A DNA stretch of 64,000 bases from Cyanosarcina radialis HA8281-LM2 (GTDB lineage: Bacteria > Cyanobacteriota > Cyanobacteriia > Cyanobacteriales > CCAP-1448), in assembly GCA_019359615.1 (NCBI GenBank), contig JAHHHA010000014.1, forward strand, positions 62,001-126,000. Direction: 5' to 3'. The notes beneath the pieces are model-generated. The model was not told where the DNA came from. It did no database searches and worked only from the letters and a program-made list of their open reading frames with translations. The position numbers and the translations under genes were made by a program. This document shows positions 44,804-53,148 of this stretch, piece after piece (within the stretch, counting starts at the first letter, position 1; each line of letters begins with the position of its first letter).

Positions 44804-45421
44804 TTAGTTGCGTTTCTCCCGACGATACTCCCAAGGGACGACAAATTTAGAGTCTTGCCAAACGCCACGGCGACTCTGCTGGGCTTCCTTTTCTGCTGGT
44901 AAAACGATATTGGCGCTGGGACAATTTTTCAGGTAAGGCTGATAAACTAGCGCCAATCCCTCTCGAACTAATATTTGCTGGAGTAACGTGCCATCGGGCA
45001 AACGCACTTCGCTTACCTTGCGTCCGTAGCGATCGCTATCTGTAACTGTCAATAAAACCTGCGATCCTCCTCGGTTAATTAACTGCTGCAAGCGTTGTTG
45101 GGCTTGCCGTCCCCACTTGAATTGGTTTTTATCCACACCTTTTTTGCTGAACTTTTCTGCCTTAGTATGGGGAATTTCAGGAGCATCCATACAGGCAAAG
45201 CGGACGGTAAAGTTTTGGCCGTTGCGATCGCTTACAGCAATGGTATCGCCATCGCTGACGTGTCTGACCGCATAAGTCGGCCCCTTAGAAATAGCTTGGC
45301 GATCGCATCCAACTAACCCCAACAATAGAAGAAAAGTAATAAGTAATAAGCTTGCCCTGAGCAACGCCGAAGGGTAATAGGTAATAGGTAAGAATGAGCT
45401 ACGTTGGCGTTGAAGTTGCAT
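44804..45421 (-). CDS. Lipoprotein thermonuclease (SNase-like)
   Basis: Staphylococcal-nuclease-fold enzyme that would cut DNA or RNA outside the cytoplasm. A hydrophobic N-terminus ends in lipobox LGLVGC (Cys39), so it is probably a lipoprotein. The nuclease core starts at VSDGDTIAV, with VRFACMDAPEIPH (catalytic Arg and Glu region) and SDRYGRKVSEV (second catalytic Arg). C-terminal EAQQSRRGVWQ is typical. The stretch FLPITYYPSALLRASLLL is encoded by a dispersed repeat (TTACCTATTACC type, 45340-45392), so the start and signal sequence were reshaped by repeat DNA. Length 205. Confidence 0.85.
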   Translation of the reverse strand: MQLQRQRSSFLPITYYPSALLRASLLLITFLLLLGLVGCDRQAISKGPTYAVRHVSDGDTIAVSDRNGQNFTVRFACMDAPEIPHTKAEKFSKKGVDKNQFKWGRQAQQRLQQLINRGGSQVLLTVTDSDRYGRKVSEVRLPDGTLLQQILVREGLALVYQPYLKNCPSANIVLPAEKEAQQSRRGVWQDSKFVVPWEYRREKRN

Positions 45422-45576
45422 TTTTAAGTAAGAAAATACTACTAGCTATAGTACGAAATTTTTGCCAATAACAGGCGATAACAACTCGAACCCGCCCTGC
45501 CTCACCGACAATCCATCTCCATTGCCCATTCGCCCGATCGAAAATTCGATCGCTGGCTGTACGTGCGGCCTATCGG

Positions 45577-45966
45577 CTACGAATCTTCGGCCACCATCCC
45601 TATATGGGCAGCGACGATCTGCCAAGTGCCGCTCGCAGAAACAGCCCAAACCCGCGTGTAGCGAAAGTCGCCATTTGCTGGACTGCCATTATAACTACCG
45701 AGCAATTGCATTCTCACTGAAACGATCGCCACCTCTCCATGGATTTGAATCAGGCGCTCGGAAGGTTCTAATCGATCGATCTTAAAAGCACCAGATTTAT
45801 GAGCGGCTAGATCTTCTTGTTTTGTCCATAATGTTCCTAGATGACTGGTGATAATAATTTCTGGGGCTAAGAGTTCGTCCAAGACGCTGACATCAGAAGC
45901 CAGCATTGCCAGCCTGAGCCGTTCTTCGGCGTTGATAATCTCAGTTTCAATGGTTGTTTTATTCAT
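45577..45966 (-). CDS. NTF2-like / DUF4440 protein
   Basis: A 129-residue cone-shaped NTF2-like fold: TEIINAEERLRLAMLASDV (helix 1), LDELLAPEIIITSHLGTLWTKQEDLAAH, then beta segments GEVAIVSVRMQLLGSY, FRYTRVWAVSASGTWQIVAAHIG. The R-x-T-x-V-W and W-x-I-x-A-x-H pattern is usual in DUF4440/SnoaL-like proteins. It could bind a small ligand; no catalytic residues can be named. It lies downstream of the Nif11 gene but is separated by a terminator. Confidence 0.8.
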   Translation of the reverse strand: MNKTTIETEIINAEERLRLAMLASDVSVLDELLAPEIIITSHLGTLWTKQEDLAAHKSGAFKIDRLEPSERLIQIHGEVAIVSVRMQLLGSYNGSPANGDFRYTRVWAVSASGTWQIVAAHIGMVAEDS

Positions 45967-45979
45967 AATTTAAAAATCT

Positions 45980-46009
45980 AAAAGGGGGACTTAGGTAAGC
46001 CCCCCTCAA
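45980..46009 (-). terminator. Terminator after the Nif11 gene
   Basis: Minus strand: stem AGGGGGG-CTTA / TAAG-CCCCCT (45983-46006) followed by TTTTAGATTTTT. It lies 50 bp after the Nif11 stop. Confidence 0.65.
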
Positions 46010-46055
46010 GTTGATGATTTTCAACGCTTGCACCCCGTCAACTCCTCAAATTATT

Positions 46056-46289
46056 TTACCTTGGCACTAAATGCTGCCGAGGTCCCACACCTGGGTTGAT
46101 TACTGCTGCGACTTCTTTGGCAGACAGGCTCTCGATCGCAGTTTGCAATTCTTCGACGGTAAAGTGATAGCCCCTATCTTCTGCCATGCGGACAAAAGTT
46201 TCTGAATCGGCTATAGCTTTACATTTTTGCTGTAAGGCTTCGTCATTTTGGACGGCTTTAAAAAATTTAGCTGCGCTTTCTTGTGCCAT
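46056..46289 (-). CDS. Nif11-domain small protein
   Basis: A 77-residue protein with the Nif11 pattern: SAAKFFKAVQNDEALQQKCK, a central SETFVRMAEDRGYHFTVEEL and a short C-terminal SAKEVAAVINPGVGPRQH tail. Nif11-type domains serve as leaders of ribosomally made, modified peptides or occur as free small proteins linked to nitrogen fixation regions. Here the part after the usual leader-like region is only about 14 residues and lacks Cys, and no lanthionine synthetase, radical SAM enzyme or peptidase transporter is in the window. It is monocistronic by its terminator. Confidence 0.8.
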   Translation of the reverse strand: MAQESAAKFFKAVQNDEALQQKCKAIADSETFVRMAEDRGYHFTVEELQTAIESLSAKEVAAVINPGVGPRQHLVPR

Positions 46290-46624
46290 AAAACCACCTC
46301 TCTTAACTATCGCCAGTTTTTTCGTTCTTGCTGGCGGTCGATCGTCGATCTGGCTGTTTGACTAGCAAGTACGATCGCTGTTTGATGATTAATGGCGATC
46401 GCCTGTTTCAGGTCTGGTGTCTGTCAAACCGATTACCTTTGAGGATAGATCCTCACTCCCTAAAAGTTATGAAATATTGACAAAAATTAACTAGGAAATT
46501 GGTCTTATCCAGAAGAATAAAGAAGTTCGGAAGTATGCGCCGAGCGCAGGCTGTGCTAGCAGAAGTTAGGAGTTCTCCTGAAATTATAAGAACGGAAGGA
46601 TAGTGGAAAGGCGATCGCGCCAAT
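46290..46624. other. Intergenic stretch with repeats
   Basis: No gene. It holds the promoter of the Nif11 gene and, at 46524-46566, the repeat GAAGTATGCGCCGAGCGCAGG followed by AGAAGTTAGGAGTTC, the same compound repeat as at about 32000-32042. Confidence 0.5.
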
Positions 46625-46906
46625 CTACGCCGCCTGTGAAGTATCTTTTACAGCTAAACCCAGTCCCAACTCGTTCAGCATCTTTACCAACTCATGCCAC
46701 TGTAGGGCCAACTCACCCGATTCATTTACGCGATTGCCAAACCCAAAATCAACGGTTTTTCCCTTTGCCCTAGCCACATTTTGCAGTGCCAACAGCAAGA
46801 ACTCCGGATCTTCCTCTTCCAAAGCTCCATTCAAATACGCGATTGCCCGTTGCGAATCTTGCAAATACAATATCAACTCATCATCATAGGCTCTACTTTT
46901 AGGCAT
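46625..46906 (-). CDS. Antitoxin-like protein of a HigBA-type module
   Basis: A 93-residue partner of the next gene, overlapping it by 8 bp. AIAYLNGALEEEDPEFLLLALQNVARAKG is the N-terminal half of probable addiction-module antidote proteins (TIGR02684-like). The C-terminal half, where a helix-turn-helix is expected (usually ending LSTLLKVLKALGLRL), reads GELALQWHELVKMLNELGLGL; the middle of the HTH appears shortened or diverged, so DNA binding is doubtful. Confidence 0.7.
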   Translation of the reverse strand: MPKSRAYDDELILYLQDSQRAIAYLNGALEEEDPEFLLLALQNVARAKGKTVDFGFGNRVNESGELALQWHELVKMLNELGLGLAVKDTSQAA

Positions 46907-47237
46907 TATCTCGGCTCCTATAATCTATCCAAAAAACCAACGCTTTCTCAATATCTCGCCCTTGCGTACTCTTATCCCCACCCCACAGAATTACAATCCG
47001 CTCATTGCTAACGCGCCCAAAATACACCCGGTAGCCTGCTCCTGTATCGATCCTCAACTCAAACATTCCATCAGCAATAAACTTATAGTCTCCTAAATTT
47101 CCTTGCTTGACTCGATCCAATCTCAGCAAAATCCTAGCAGATGCCTGAATATCTTTTAATTGTGTCACCCATTCAGAAAATGGAACTTTACCATCTTCTG
47201 TTTCGTAGATCTCAACCTCAATTGGACTTACATCCAC
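46899..47237 (-). CDS. RelE/HigB-type toxin
   Basis: Addiction-module killer protein family (TIGR02683-like), a ribosome-dependent or free mRNA interferase. 112 residues: IEVEIYETEDGKVPFSEWV (6-24), ARILLRLDRVKQGNLGDYK, MFELRIDTGAGYRVYFGR (about 58-75), IVILWGGDKSTQGRDIEKA (about 81-99). All family blocks and the usual length are present. It precedes the antitoxin gene, the toxin-first order common in HigBA. Confidence 0.85.
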   Translation of the reverse strand: MDVSPIEVEIYETEDGKVPFSEWVTQLKDIQASARILLRLDRVKQGNLGDYKFIADGMFELRIDTGAGYRVYFGRVSNERIVILWGGDKSTQGRDIEKALVFWIDYRSRDNA

Positions 47238-47405
47238 AATCCAGTCTCCAAGCTCTAGTTATTTTTAGCAATCTCGCTCTACGAATTGTCTAACTTAATG
47301 TTAGAGCAAAGACGATCTTTGTCTAATGCAACCTATCCTAATACTAAGATCGAGGCTCTATGTAGTTTAAGGTTATTGTGTGTTAATTGAGGAAAAGATA
47401 TAGCC

Positions 47406-47681
47406 ATGAATACTAGAGCAGAAGCCGTTAAATATTTACAGAGTTTCGGTTTTTATGCAATAGAGAGAACATGGGTAATGGGAGACACTATATTTGTCGC
47501 AGCAGAACCAATCGAGATGCCAGGTATCTCCTTGTCATTTCGCAAAGCTGTTTATATCTACCCTCGGAATGGATTATGGTCTGTCGATGATATCAAAGGG
47601 CCTCGGCCATCCGATCCCCGCTGCGTACCGTTGCAAGAAGCTTGCGATATCGCTATGGAAACTTTACAAAACCTAATCTAA
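47406..47681 (+). CDS. Hypothetical protein, 91 aa
   Basis: Small soluble protein, MNTRAEAVKYLQSFGFYAIE then DTIFVAAEPIEMPGISLSF and CVPLQEACDIAMETLQNLI. It looks like an alpha/beta domain similar in feel to immunity-type or SUKH-like small proteins, but no family is recognised. ATG 47406 is preceded by GAGGAAAAG about eight bases upstream, which supports translation. It overlaps the convergent Uma2 gene by 9 bp at the 3' ends. Confidence 0.6.
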   Translation: MNTRAEAVKYLQSFGFYAIERTWVMGDTIFVAAEPIEMPGISLSFRKAVYIYPRNGLWSVDDIKGPRPSDPRCVPLQEACDIAMETLQNLI

Positions 47682-48482
47682 GTCTGGTTCAACACCGAGC
47701 GATCGCAATTGAGCGATTAAACGTTCTGTTTTTTGCCTTTCTTGTTCGGCCCGTTGAGCCTCTTGGTCGGCTCGCTGCCTTTCCTGTTCGGCTCGTTGCC
47801 TTTCCTGTTCGGTATGGTAAGCTTCCCTTTCCGTAGGAGTTGGTATCCAATTGCCTCTGGCATCGCACCAGCGCAACCAAGGCTGGTCGATCTCTTGATA
47901 GCTTCCTTGCCAAACACCCAAACCTAATCCTAGTTCGGGAATCTCAAAGCGCGAGTTTGTTAAAGGAATAGCATCATAGCGGCTACCGCTCAACTTAAAA
48001 GCTCTAAGTTCGTAAGTATAGCGATCGAACAGGACATAATACGGAATCCGCAAAATCTGCTCGTATACTTGCCATTTGGTTGGAGGTTGTTCGATCTCTC
48101 GCAGAGTTTGCCCCAAGTCTTCCTTTTCAGTGCCAGGAGAAAGCAACTCCACGACGATAAAAGGGTGTACCCCCTCTTGCCAAGTAACGTAACTGAAGCG
48201 TAAATCGCGTTCCTCGTAGAGGCGAGAAACACCTAAGACGGCAAACCAATCAGGTCGCTTATACCAAAGAGTATGGCGCGGATCGTAGTAAAGATTGAGA
48301 TCGCTAGCGGTAAAAATGCGATCGCTAGAGTAATTGAGCGGGTAAAAAGTTTCGTCTAACAGACGAGGTTGCAACAAATGAAAATAATCGGGCAAGCCAG
48401 GTTCCTCTGCATCTTCACTAGGAAGATCGTACATGGTGGGCAACACTTCTTTGGGAGAACGAGGCGGATTAGTTTGGTACAT
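47673..48482 (-). CDS. Uma2 family (DUF820) endonuclease-like protein
   Basis: PD-(D/E)XK nuclease fold family strongly expanded in cyanobacteria. LNYSSDRIFTASDLNLYYDPRHTLW leads to KRPDWFAVLG, with the catalytic Asp, and FIVVELLSPGTEKEDLG, the E-x-L-S-P-(S/G)-T block; LRIPYYVLFDRYTYELRAFKL follows. The C-terminal 45 residues are a Gln/Glu/Arg coiled coil of QERQRAE-type repeats, ending RLIAQLRSLGVEPDLD, the usual end of this subgroup. Biological role unknown. Length 269. Confidence 0.85.
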   Translation of the reverse strand: MYQTNPPRSPKEVLPTMYDLPSEDAEEPGLPDYFHLLQPRLLDETFYPLNYSSDRIFTASDLNLYYDPRHTLWYKRPDWFAVLGVSRLYEERDLRFSYVTWQEGVHPFIVVELLSPGTEKEDLGQTLREIEQPPTKWQVYEQILRIPYYVLFDRYTYELRAFKLSGSRYDAIPLTNSRFEIPELGLGLGVWQGSYQEIDQPWLRWCDARGNWIPTPTEREAYHTEQERQRAEQERQRADQEAQRAEQERQKTERLIAQLRSLGVEPDLD

Positions 48483-48589
48483 GAGCAGAATTTAGCAGCT
48501 ATTATCGTGGTTACACGTGACTTTTAGCACCAGGATCGATCGCTCTATTTAATTTTAGCTATTGAGATAGTTCCGATTTGCCAAGAGAT

Positions 48590-50350
48590 TTATTTAGTCG
48601 CCAACAACCATTGGGTAATTCCATCTGCTAGCGCCGTCGCTAATTTTTGCTGTTCGACAGGGTTGGAGACTTTTTCGGCATATTCTTTGGGATTGCTCAT
48701 AAAACCCAATTCTAGTAATAGCGATGGGGCAATTGTCGGCCGGGCCAGCGCCAGATTGTCCCAAAACACCCCGTAAGAAGCTCGATCGCCATATTGCACC
48801 ACATAATTATGCAAATAAACCCCAAGGCTGTGGGCTTGAGCGTGATACCAAAACGAACCGAATCCGGCAGTATTGGCGGTATCGCCTCCCTCTGGCAGGG
48901 CATTGTGATGGATCGAAAGCGCGATCGCGGGTTGCACCTGGTTGATAAACGTTACCCGATCTGGGAGCGAGACGGCTTTATCGGTTTCCCGCGTTAAGTA
49001 AACTGTTGCCCCCCTAGCAATTAGTTCGTCAGCGAGCAGCTTCGACATAATCAGGTTCATCTCTTTTTCCGTACCGCCTGTCGAACTGACTGCCCCCGAA
49101 TCGGTACCTCCATGTCCTGGATCGAGGACGATTTTAATCCCCTCCAAAGGCATCACCGAGCGAGGATTGCGGGCGGGTGGATGTCGCAGAGTTAACACCA
49201 ACGTCGTTCCCCGATATTCCAACTTATAACCCCATTGCTGCTGGGTTTTGAGATTAAAGGTGTATTCCACGATTCCTGGGGCCGTTTGCTGCCAGTCGAG
49301 GCGAGAAACCAGTGGATCGTCGTTAAAGCGAATGATGTCTGTTTGGGCGGTAGTGTTGTAGAGAGTGAGTTTCAAAGTGCGATCGCTCTGCTGCACCAGC
49401 ATCGGTACTTGAATTTGCAGCGGAAATGACACCTCCGTCGCCCCAGCTACTTTCTTAGACCGAATGCTGCGAATCAAAGTTTTCGGCGGGATCGCACTAG
49501 GGAGAATCCGCACCTCTTTACTATTAATCCAACCGCCGTAATCTAACCGCACCCATTCCCCTTCGCGTCCGGTAACTGAAGCAATAGTTCCTTTAGGCAA
49601 AGGAGTCAGCCGCGAATAATCGGTACTCGGCCCGGTTCTGGCAATGCCCCCATCAACTATTACCTCGGCAATTTCTAACTTAGCTGGAGAGAGAATTTGT
49701 ACCTTTCCCGGGCCTGCTTGAGTCACTGTTTGCCGATCTTTACTCAGTTCAAATAGGGGAATTCCCAAATCTGCTGCTACTTCAGCCGCCGCACAACCCA
49801 AGTAGTGCCCCGCCCCAGATATCTGTTGCGGTTGATTTGAAAGTTGCGTCAACACGATCTTGTTGTCTGGCAGATTGACGACTTTCGGTTGATAGGTAAG
49901 GGGAATAGCTTGACCGCCAATATTCACTGTCACCTTTGCATTCGTAGGAGCGATCGCCCCAAAACACAACAGTTCTCCTGGCAACCTAGCGACATCAACT
50001 TTAGGAGTCAGAGAATCTTTGGTAAATCCCAATCCTTGCTGTCGTTCTGCTTGGGCGACAGTTCGCGTCACTTTAATTTTGAATTCCTGGTTTTGGTGTC
50101 GAACCGTAAACACGTTTGCGCCCTTTTTCAACGGCAAACTCGGCGCAAAACTTCCCGACTGACTCAGCTTAATCGGCTTGCCGTTCACCGATACCTTTTC
50201 TCCTAACGGCGCGGTGCCAATAATAGAGATGCGATCGTCTGTAGTTTCGTGATTAGTTGGTGGATATGAAATATTAAAAGTTCCTTCTGATGCCTCCACT
50301 GGCAAAGCAATTGTTAATCCTAAAAAAGTTAATTTGAAAATGTTTTTCAT
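48590..50350 (-). CDS. N-acetylmuramoyl-L-alanine amidase
   Basis: Periplasmic zinc amidase that cleaves peptide stems from peptidoglycan (AmiC-like). N-terminal signal peptide (FKLTFLGLTIALPVEA). An N-terminal beta domain (about 25-110), an SH3-like domain (about 215-285: GIARTGPSTDYSRLTPLPKG and EGEWVRLDYGGW), an AMIN-like domain (about 300-390), then Amidase_3 (about 405-583): IVLDPGHGGTDSGA (zinc His), TEKEMNL (zinc Glu), ALSIHHNAL (zinc His) and LLLELGFMSN (catalytic Glu). 586 residues. In filamentous cyanobacteria AmiC enzymes drill the septal nanopores; that role here is inferred only. Confidence 0.9.
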   Translation of the reverse strand: MKNIFKLTFLGLTIALPVEASEGTFNISYPPTNHETTDDRISIIGTAPLGEKVSVNGKPIKLSQSGSFAPSLPLKKGANVFTVRHQNQEFKIKVTRTVAQAERQQGLGFTKDSLTPKVDVARLPGELLCFGAIAPTNAKVTVNIGGQAIPLTYQPKVVNLPDNKIVLTQLSNQPQQISGAGHYLGCAAAEVAADLGIPLFELSKDRQTVTQAGPGKVQILSPAKLEIAEVIVDGGIARTGPSTDYSRLTPLPKGTIASVTGREGEWVRLDYGGWINSKEVRILPSAIPPKTLIRSIRSKKVAGATEVSFPLQIQVPMLVQQSDRTLKLTLYNTTAQTDIIRFNDDPLVSRLDWQQTAPGIVEYTFNLKTQQQWGYKLEYRGTTLVLTLRHPPARNPRSVMPLEGIKIVLDPGHGGTDSGAVSSTGGTEKEMNLIMSKLLADELIARGATVYLTRETDKAVSLPDRVTFINQVQPAIALSIHHNALPEGGDTANTAGFGSFWYHAQAHSLGVYLHNYVVQYGDRASYGVFWDNLALARPTIAPSLLLELGFMSNPKEYAEKVSNPVEQQKLATALADGITQWLLATK

Positions 50351-50479
50351 ATTTATTGAGAAGTTCAGGAGCTTTAGAAGTGTTAAGTGTTGAGTGTTGA
50401 GTGTGGAGTTAAAAGAGAGTTTTGAGTTAATAATTCCTTTGCTCTCGCCCTCTCACTCTCTCGCCCTCCCTCTTCCCTC
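50351..50479. repeat. Heptamer repeats upstream of the amidase
   Basis: GTGTTAAGTGTTGAGTGTTG (50378-50400) and a CT-rich CTCGCCCTCTCACTCTC tract (50444-50478) fill the gap. Both families recur together at 55018-55108. Confidence 0.6.
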
Positions 50480-51025
50480 TCAATCTGGAAAAATCTTTGT
50501 CGGTAGTCCATCAATACTTGTTTGATTCTTCTGTTGCCAATATTCAATTAAACCAGATTTACCTTTATTAACTGCCCAGGTTATCAAACCTTTTCTTTCT
50601 TCTTGAAATTCATAAATAGGGACTCCAAAACCGCAAGAAGTTTGTACAGAATCGATATCGATCGCGATTATTTGTCTTTCTCCTGGGAGATCGGGGAAAA
50701 AAGCATGAAATTTATCCCATTCTTGGTGTCTGGGAAGGACGACCCGACCTTGCCCGTAAAGCCGAAGAATCAAAGGCTGCTCCGAAAAGCTGCAAAACAT
50801 CAAGGTTATTCTACCATTTTCATTTAAATGTGCTGCTGTTTCGTTACCGCTGCCAGTTAAATCGAGATAAGCCACCGTTCGAGAATCGAGACAGCGGAAA
50901 GTATCCATCCCTTTAGGCGAGAGATTTACCCGCCCCGATCGAGGAGCAGTAGCAGTAAAAAAGAGCTTTTGCTCGGTAATAAACTGTTGCAGAGACTCAT
51001 CCAACTGAGAATAAAACTTAGCCAT
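50480..51025 (-). CDS. Pyridoxamine 5'-phosphate oxidase-like protein
   Basis: Split-barrel flavin-binding family. MAKFYSQLDESLQQFITEQK, FFTATAPRSGRVNLSPKG, then AYLDLTGSGNETAAHL and GRITLMFCSFSEQPLILRLYG are the family blocks. The enzyme probably binds FMN or F420, substrate unknown. 181 residues from ATG 51025. An in-frame start at 51082 would add a tail (LTQRCAKGYAKVRRG) that is encoded by the CCTTTGCG repeat, so it is rejected. Confidence 0.82.
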   Translation of the reverse strand: MAKFYSQLDESLQQFITEQKLFFTATAPRSGRVNLSPKGMDTFRCLDSRTVAYLDLTGSGNETAAHLNENGRITLMFCSFSEQPLILRLYGQGRVVLPRHQEWDKFHAFFPDLPGERQIIAIDIDSVQTSCGFGVPIYEFQEERKGLITWAVNKGKSGLIEYWQQKNQTSIDGLPTKIFPD

Positions 51026-51032
51026 CTTCCCT

Positions 51033-51075
51033 CTGCGAACCTTTGCGTAACCCTTTGCGCACCTCTGCGTTAAAA
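51033..51075. repeat. CCTTTGCG repeats (second block)
   Basis: Three copies of CC(T)TTGCG/CCTCTGCG upstream of the PNPOx-like gene, the same family as 34073-34125. Confidence 0.65.
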
Positions 51076-51141
51076 AATCCAACTTTTTCTAGCTTAGAGA
51101 TATCAAAAACCATATAATTGCTCAAAAATAACTAAAAACGT

Positions 51142-52923
51142 ATGTCCTACTATTTAAAGTTTGCCAGCATTGGTAGTTTTTTTTTAGTTTCTCATATCTT
51201 GCTAGCCGCCTCGATCGCTCCCAGCCATGCTAGCGTTTCTCCTCACTTGACAGCAGACGATCGCCTAGAAGCCAGGCCAAAGCTGAGCCAAAATCAGCCA
51301 GATCCCAACCAGGAGCGCTTTCCGCAACCCCTCCCTACTCCTGCGCCCTTACCGCCAGAGACGCAGCCCCCTGTATTGCCAACCCCAACTCCAGAACCAT
51401 CGCCTCCACCATCTGAAACGGGCAGCATTCAGGTAGAAAAAATCGAAGTCAAGGGCAGTACCGTCTTTACCCCAGAAGATTTCCGGCCGATTACCCAAAA
51501 GGTAGAAGGACGCACCGTTACCCTAGAAGAACTGACAGAAGTTGCCAACCAAATTACTCAACTGTATCTCGATCGCGGCTTCCTGACATCGAGGGCAATC
51601 GTCACCCCGCAAGCGATCGCTAACGGCATCGTCGAAATTAATATTATCGAAGGTAGTATCGAGCAGATTGAAATTCAAGGTACTAATAGGTTAAACCCCG
51701 GTTACGTGCGATCGCGGATACAGTTAGCTACGGGTACGCCATTGAACGTGGGCAAGCTAGAAGAACAATTGCGCTTGTTGCGTGCCGATCCTCTACTGGC
51801 TAACGTCGAAGCCAGCTTGCGTTCTGGCAGCGAAGTCGGCAAAAGTATTTTGATCGTGCGGGTTACTGAGTCTAAAAGCATTAACATCAACCTCAGTTTC
51901 GATAACTATTCTCCTCCTAGCGTTGGCAGCGAAAGATTTGGAATTGCCATCGGCTTTCTCAACCTCAGCGGGATCGGCGATCGACTCGATGGCGAGTATT
52001 ATTTCACTACTAGTGGTGGGGCTGACGTTTTCGACTTTAGCTATCAAGTTCCCCTCAATCCGATGAACGGCACGCTGAAATTAAGGGCGGCTCCCAACTC
52101 CAATCGGATTACCCAGCAGCCCTTCGACGTTTTAGATATTAAGGGCCAGTCAGACCTGTATGAAATTAGCTACCGACAACCTTTAGTCAGAACCTTGCGA
52201 GAAGAGTTTGCCTTGTCTTTAGGGTTTACTCACCAGCAAGGGCAGACCTTTACTTTTGCCAATATTCCTACCGCCTTGAGTATCGGGCCAGATGAAAATG
52301 GCATCAGCCGCACTAGCGTTTTTAGATTGGGGCAAGACTACATCAAGCGCGACCCCAAAGGGGCTTGGGCGTTTCGATCGCTCTTTAGCCTAGGTACGGG
52401 CTTGTTCGACGCTACCAGCAACCCCGATCCGATTCCCGACGGTCGTTTCTTTAGTTGGCTGGGACAAGCCCAGCGGGTGCAAGTTTTAAGCGACGATCAT
52501 CTGCTAATCGTCCAAGGCGAAATCCAATTGACTCCCGATACCCTATTGCCTTCCGAGCAGTTTGTAGTGGGTGGCGGGCAGTCGGTGCGCGGCTATCGGC
52601 AAAACGTGCGGGCTGGCGATAACGGCTTTAGATTTTCGATCGAAGATCGTATCACTCTAAGCAGAGACGCATCTGGGGCATCGATCTTGATTTTGTCGCC
52701 CTTTGCCGATCTCGGTTATGTCTGGAACAACTCCGATAATCCCAACATCTTACAAAGACAAAAATTTTTAGCTGGTCTGGGTTTGGGGTTGCTGTGGGAA
52801 CCGATACCCAATCTCAACTTGCGATTGGATTACGGTTTGCCTTTAGTTAACCTGGACGATCGCGGCGATAATATTCAAGATGACGGTCTTTATTTCAGCG
52901 TCAATTACAACCTGAAATTTTAG
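51142..52923 (+). CDS. TpsB-type outer-membrane transporter (ShlB/FhaC family)
   Basis: Omp85-superfamily porin of two-partner secretion. Signal peptide (about 1-30), a Pro-rich linker (about 50-90), two POTRA domains (IQVEKIEVKGSTVFTPEDF, 93-111, and VEINIIEGSIEQIEIQGTNR), then a C-terminal barrel (about 245-593) with the conserved loop motif VGGGQSVRGYRQN and the terminal strand LYFSVNYNLKF ending in Phe, as outer-membrane proteins do. 593 residues. No TpsA exoprotein with a haemagglutination-type secretion domain is next to it. It begins 59 bp after the end of a repeat block. Confidence 0.88.
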   Translation: MSYYLKFASIGSFFLVSHILLAASIAPSHASVSPHLTADDRLEARPKLSQNQPDPNQERFPQPLPTPAPLPPETQPPVLPTPTPEPSPPPSETGSIQVEKIEVKGSTVFTPEDFRPITQKVEGRTVTLEELTEVANQITQLYLDRGFLTSRAIVTPQAIANGIVEINIIEGSIEQIEIQGTNRLNPGYVRSRIQLATGTPLNVGKLEEQLRLLRADPLLANVEASLRSGSEVGKSILIVRVTESKSININLSFDNYSPPSVGSERFGIAIGFLNLSGIGDRLDGEYYFTTSGGADVFDFSYQVPLNPMNGTLKLRAAPNSNRITQQPFDVLDIKGQSDLYEISYRQPLVRTLREEFALSLGFTHQQGQTFTFANIPTALSIGPDENGISRTSVFRLGQDYIKRDPKGAWAFRSLFSLGTGLFDATSNPDPIPDGRFFSWLGQAQRVQVLSDDHLLIVQGEIQLTPDTLLPSEQFVVGGGQSVRGYRQNVRAGDNGFRFSIEDRITLSRDASGASILILSPFADLGYVWNNSDNPNILQRQKFLAGLGLGLLWEPIPNLNLRLDYGLPLVNLDDRGDNIQDDGLYFSVNYNLKF

Positions 52924-53148
52924 AGATCGTTCGATCGCGCTGGTTTTGGCTGGGGTGCGAGCGCCGTCAAAGCCGATCGCCGCCGCTGAAGTTGAATGAT
53001 AAGTAATCTTTACAATTACCAGAATTCATCAACATTTTCATAACTTTTTTTAATCAAAAAATTGCTTGAAATCCCATAGCTACTTATAGTTGAAGGTGCT
53101 AATGTAAAGAAACGTATAAATTAATGCCTCTCTGAGTAAAGATATATT

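Noticed and set aside
45446-45649. Reverse-strand 67-codon frame downstream of the NTF2-like gene
   Set aside because: It overlaps the end of the better-supported NTF2-like gene in another frame, has no ribosome site and no similarity.
47689-47927. Overlapping small frames at the end of the Uma2 gene
   Set aside because: They arise from the QERQRAE-coding repeats read in other frames.
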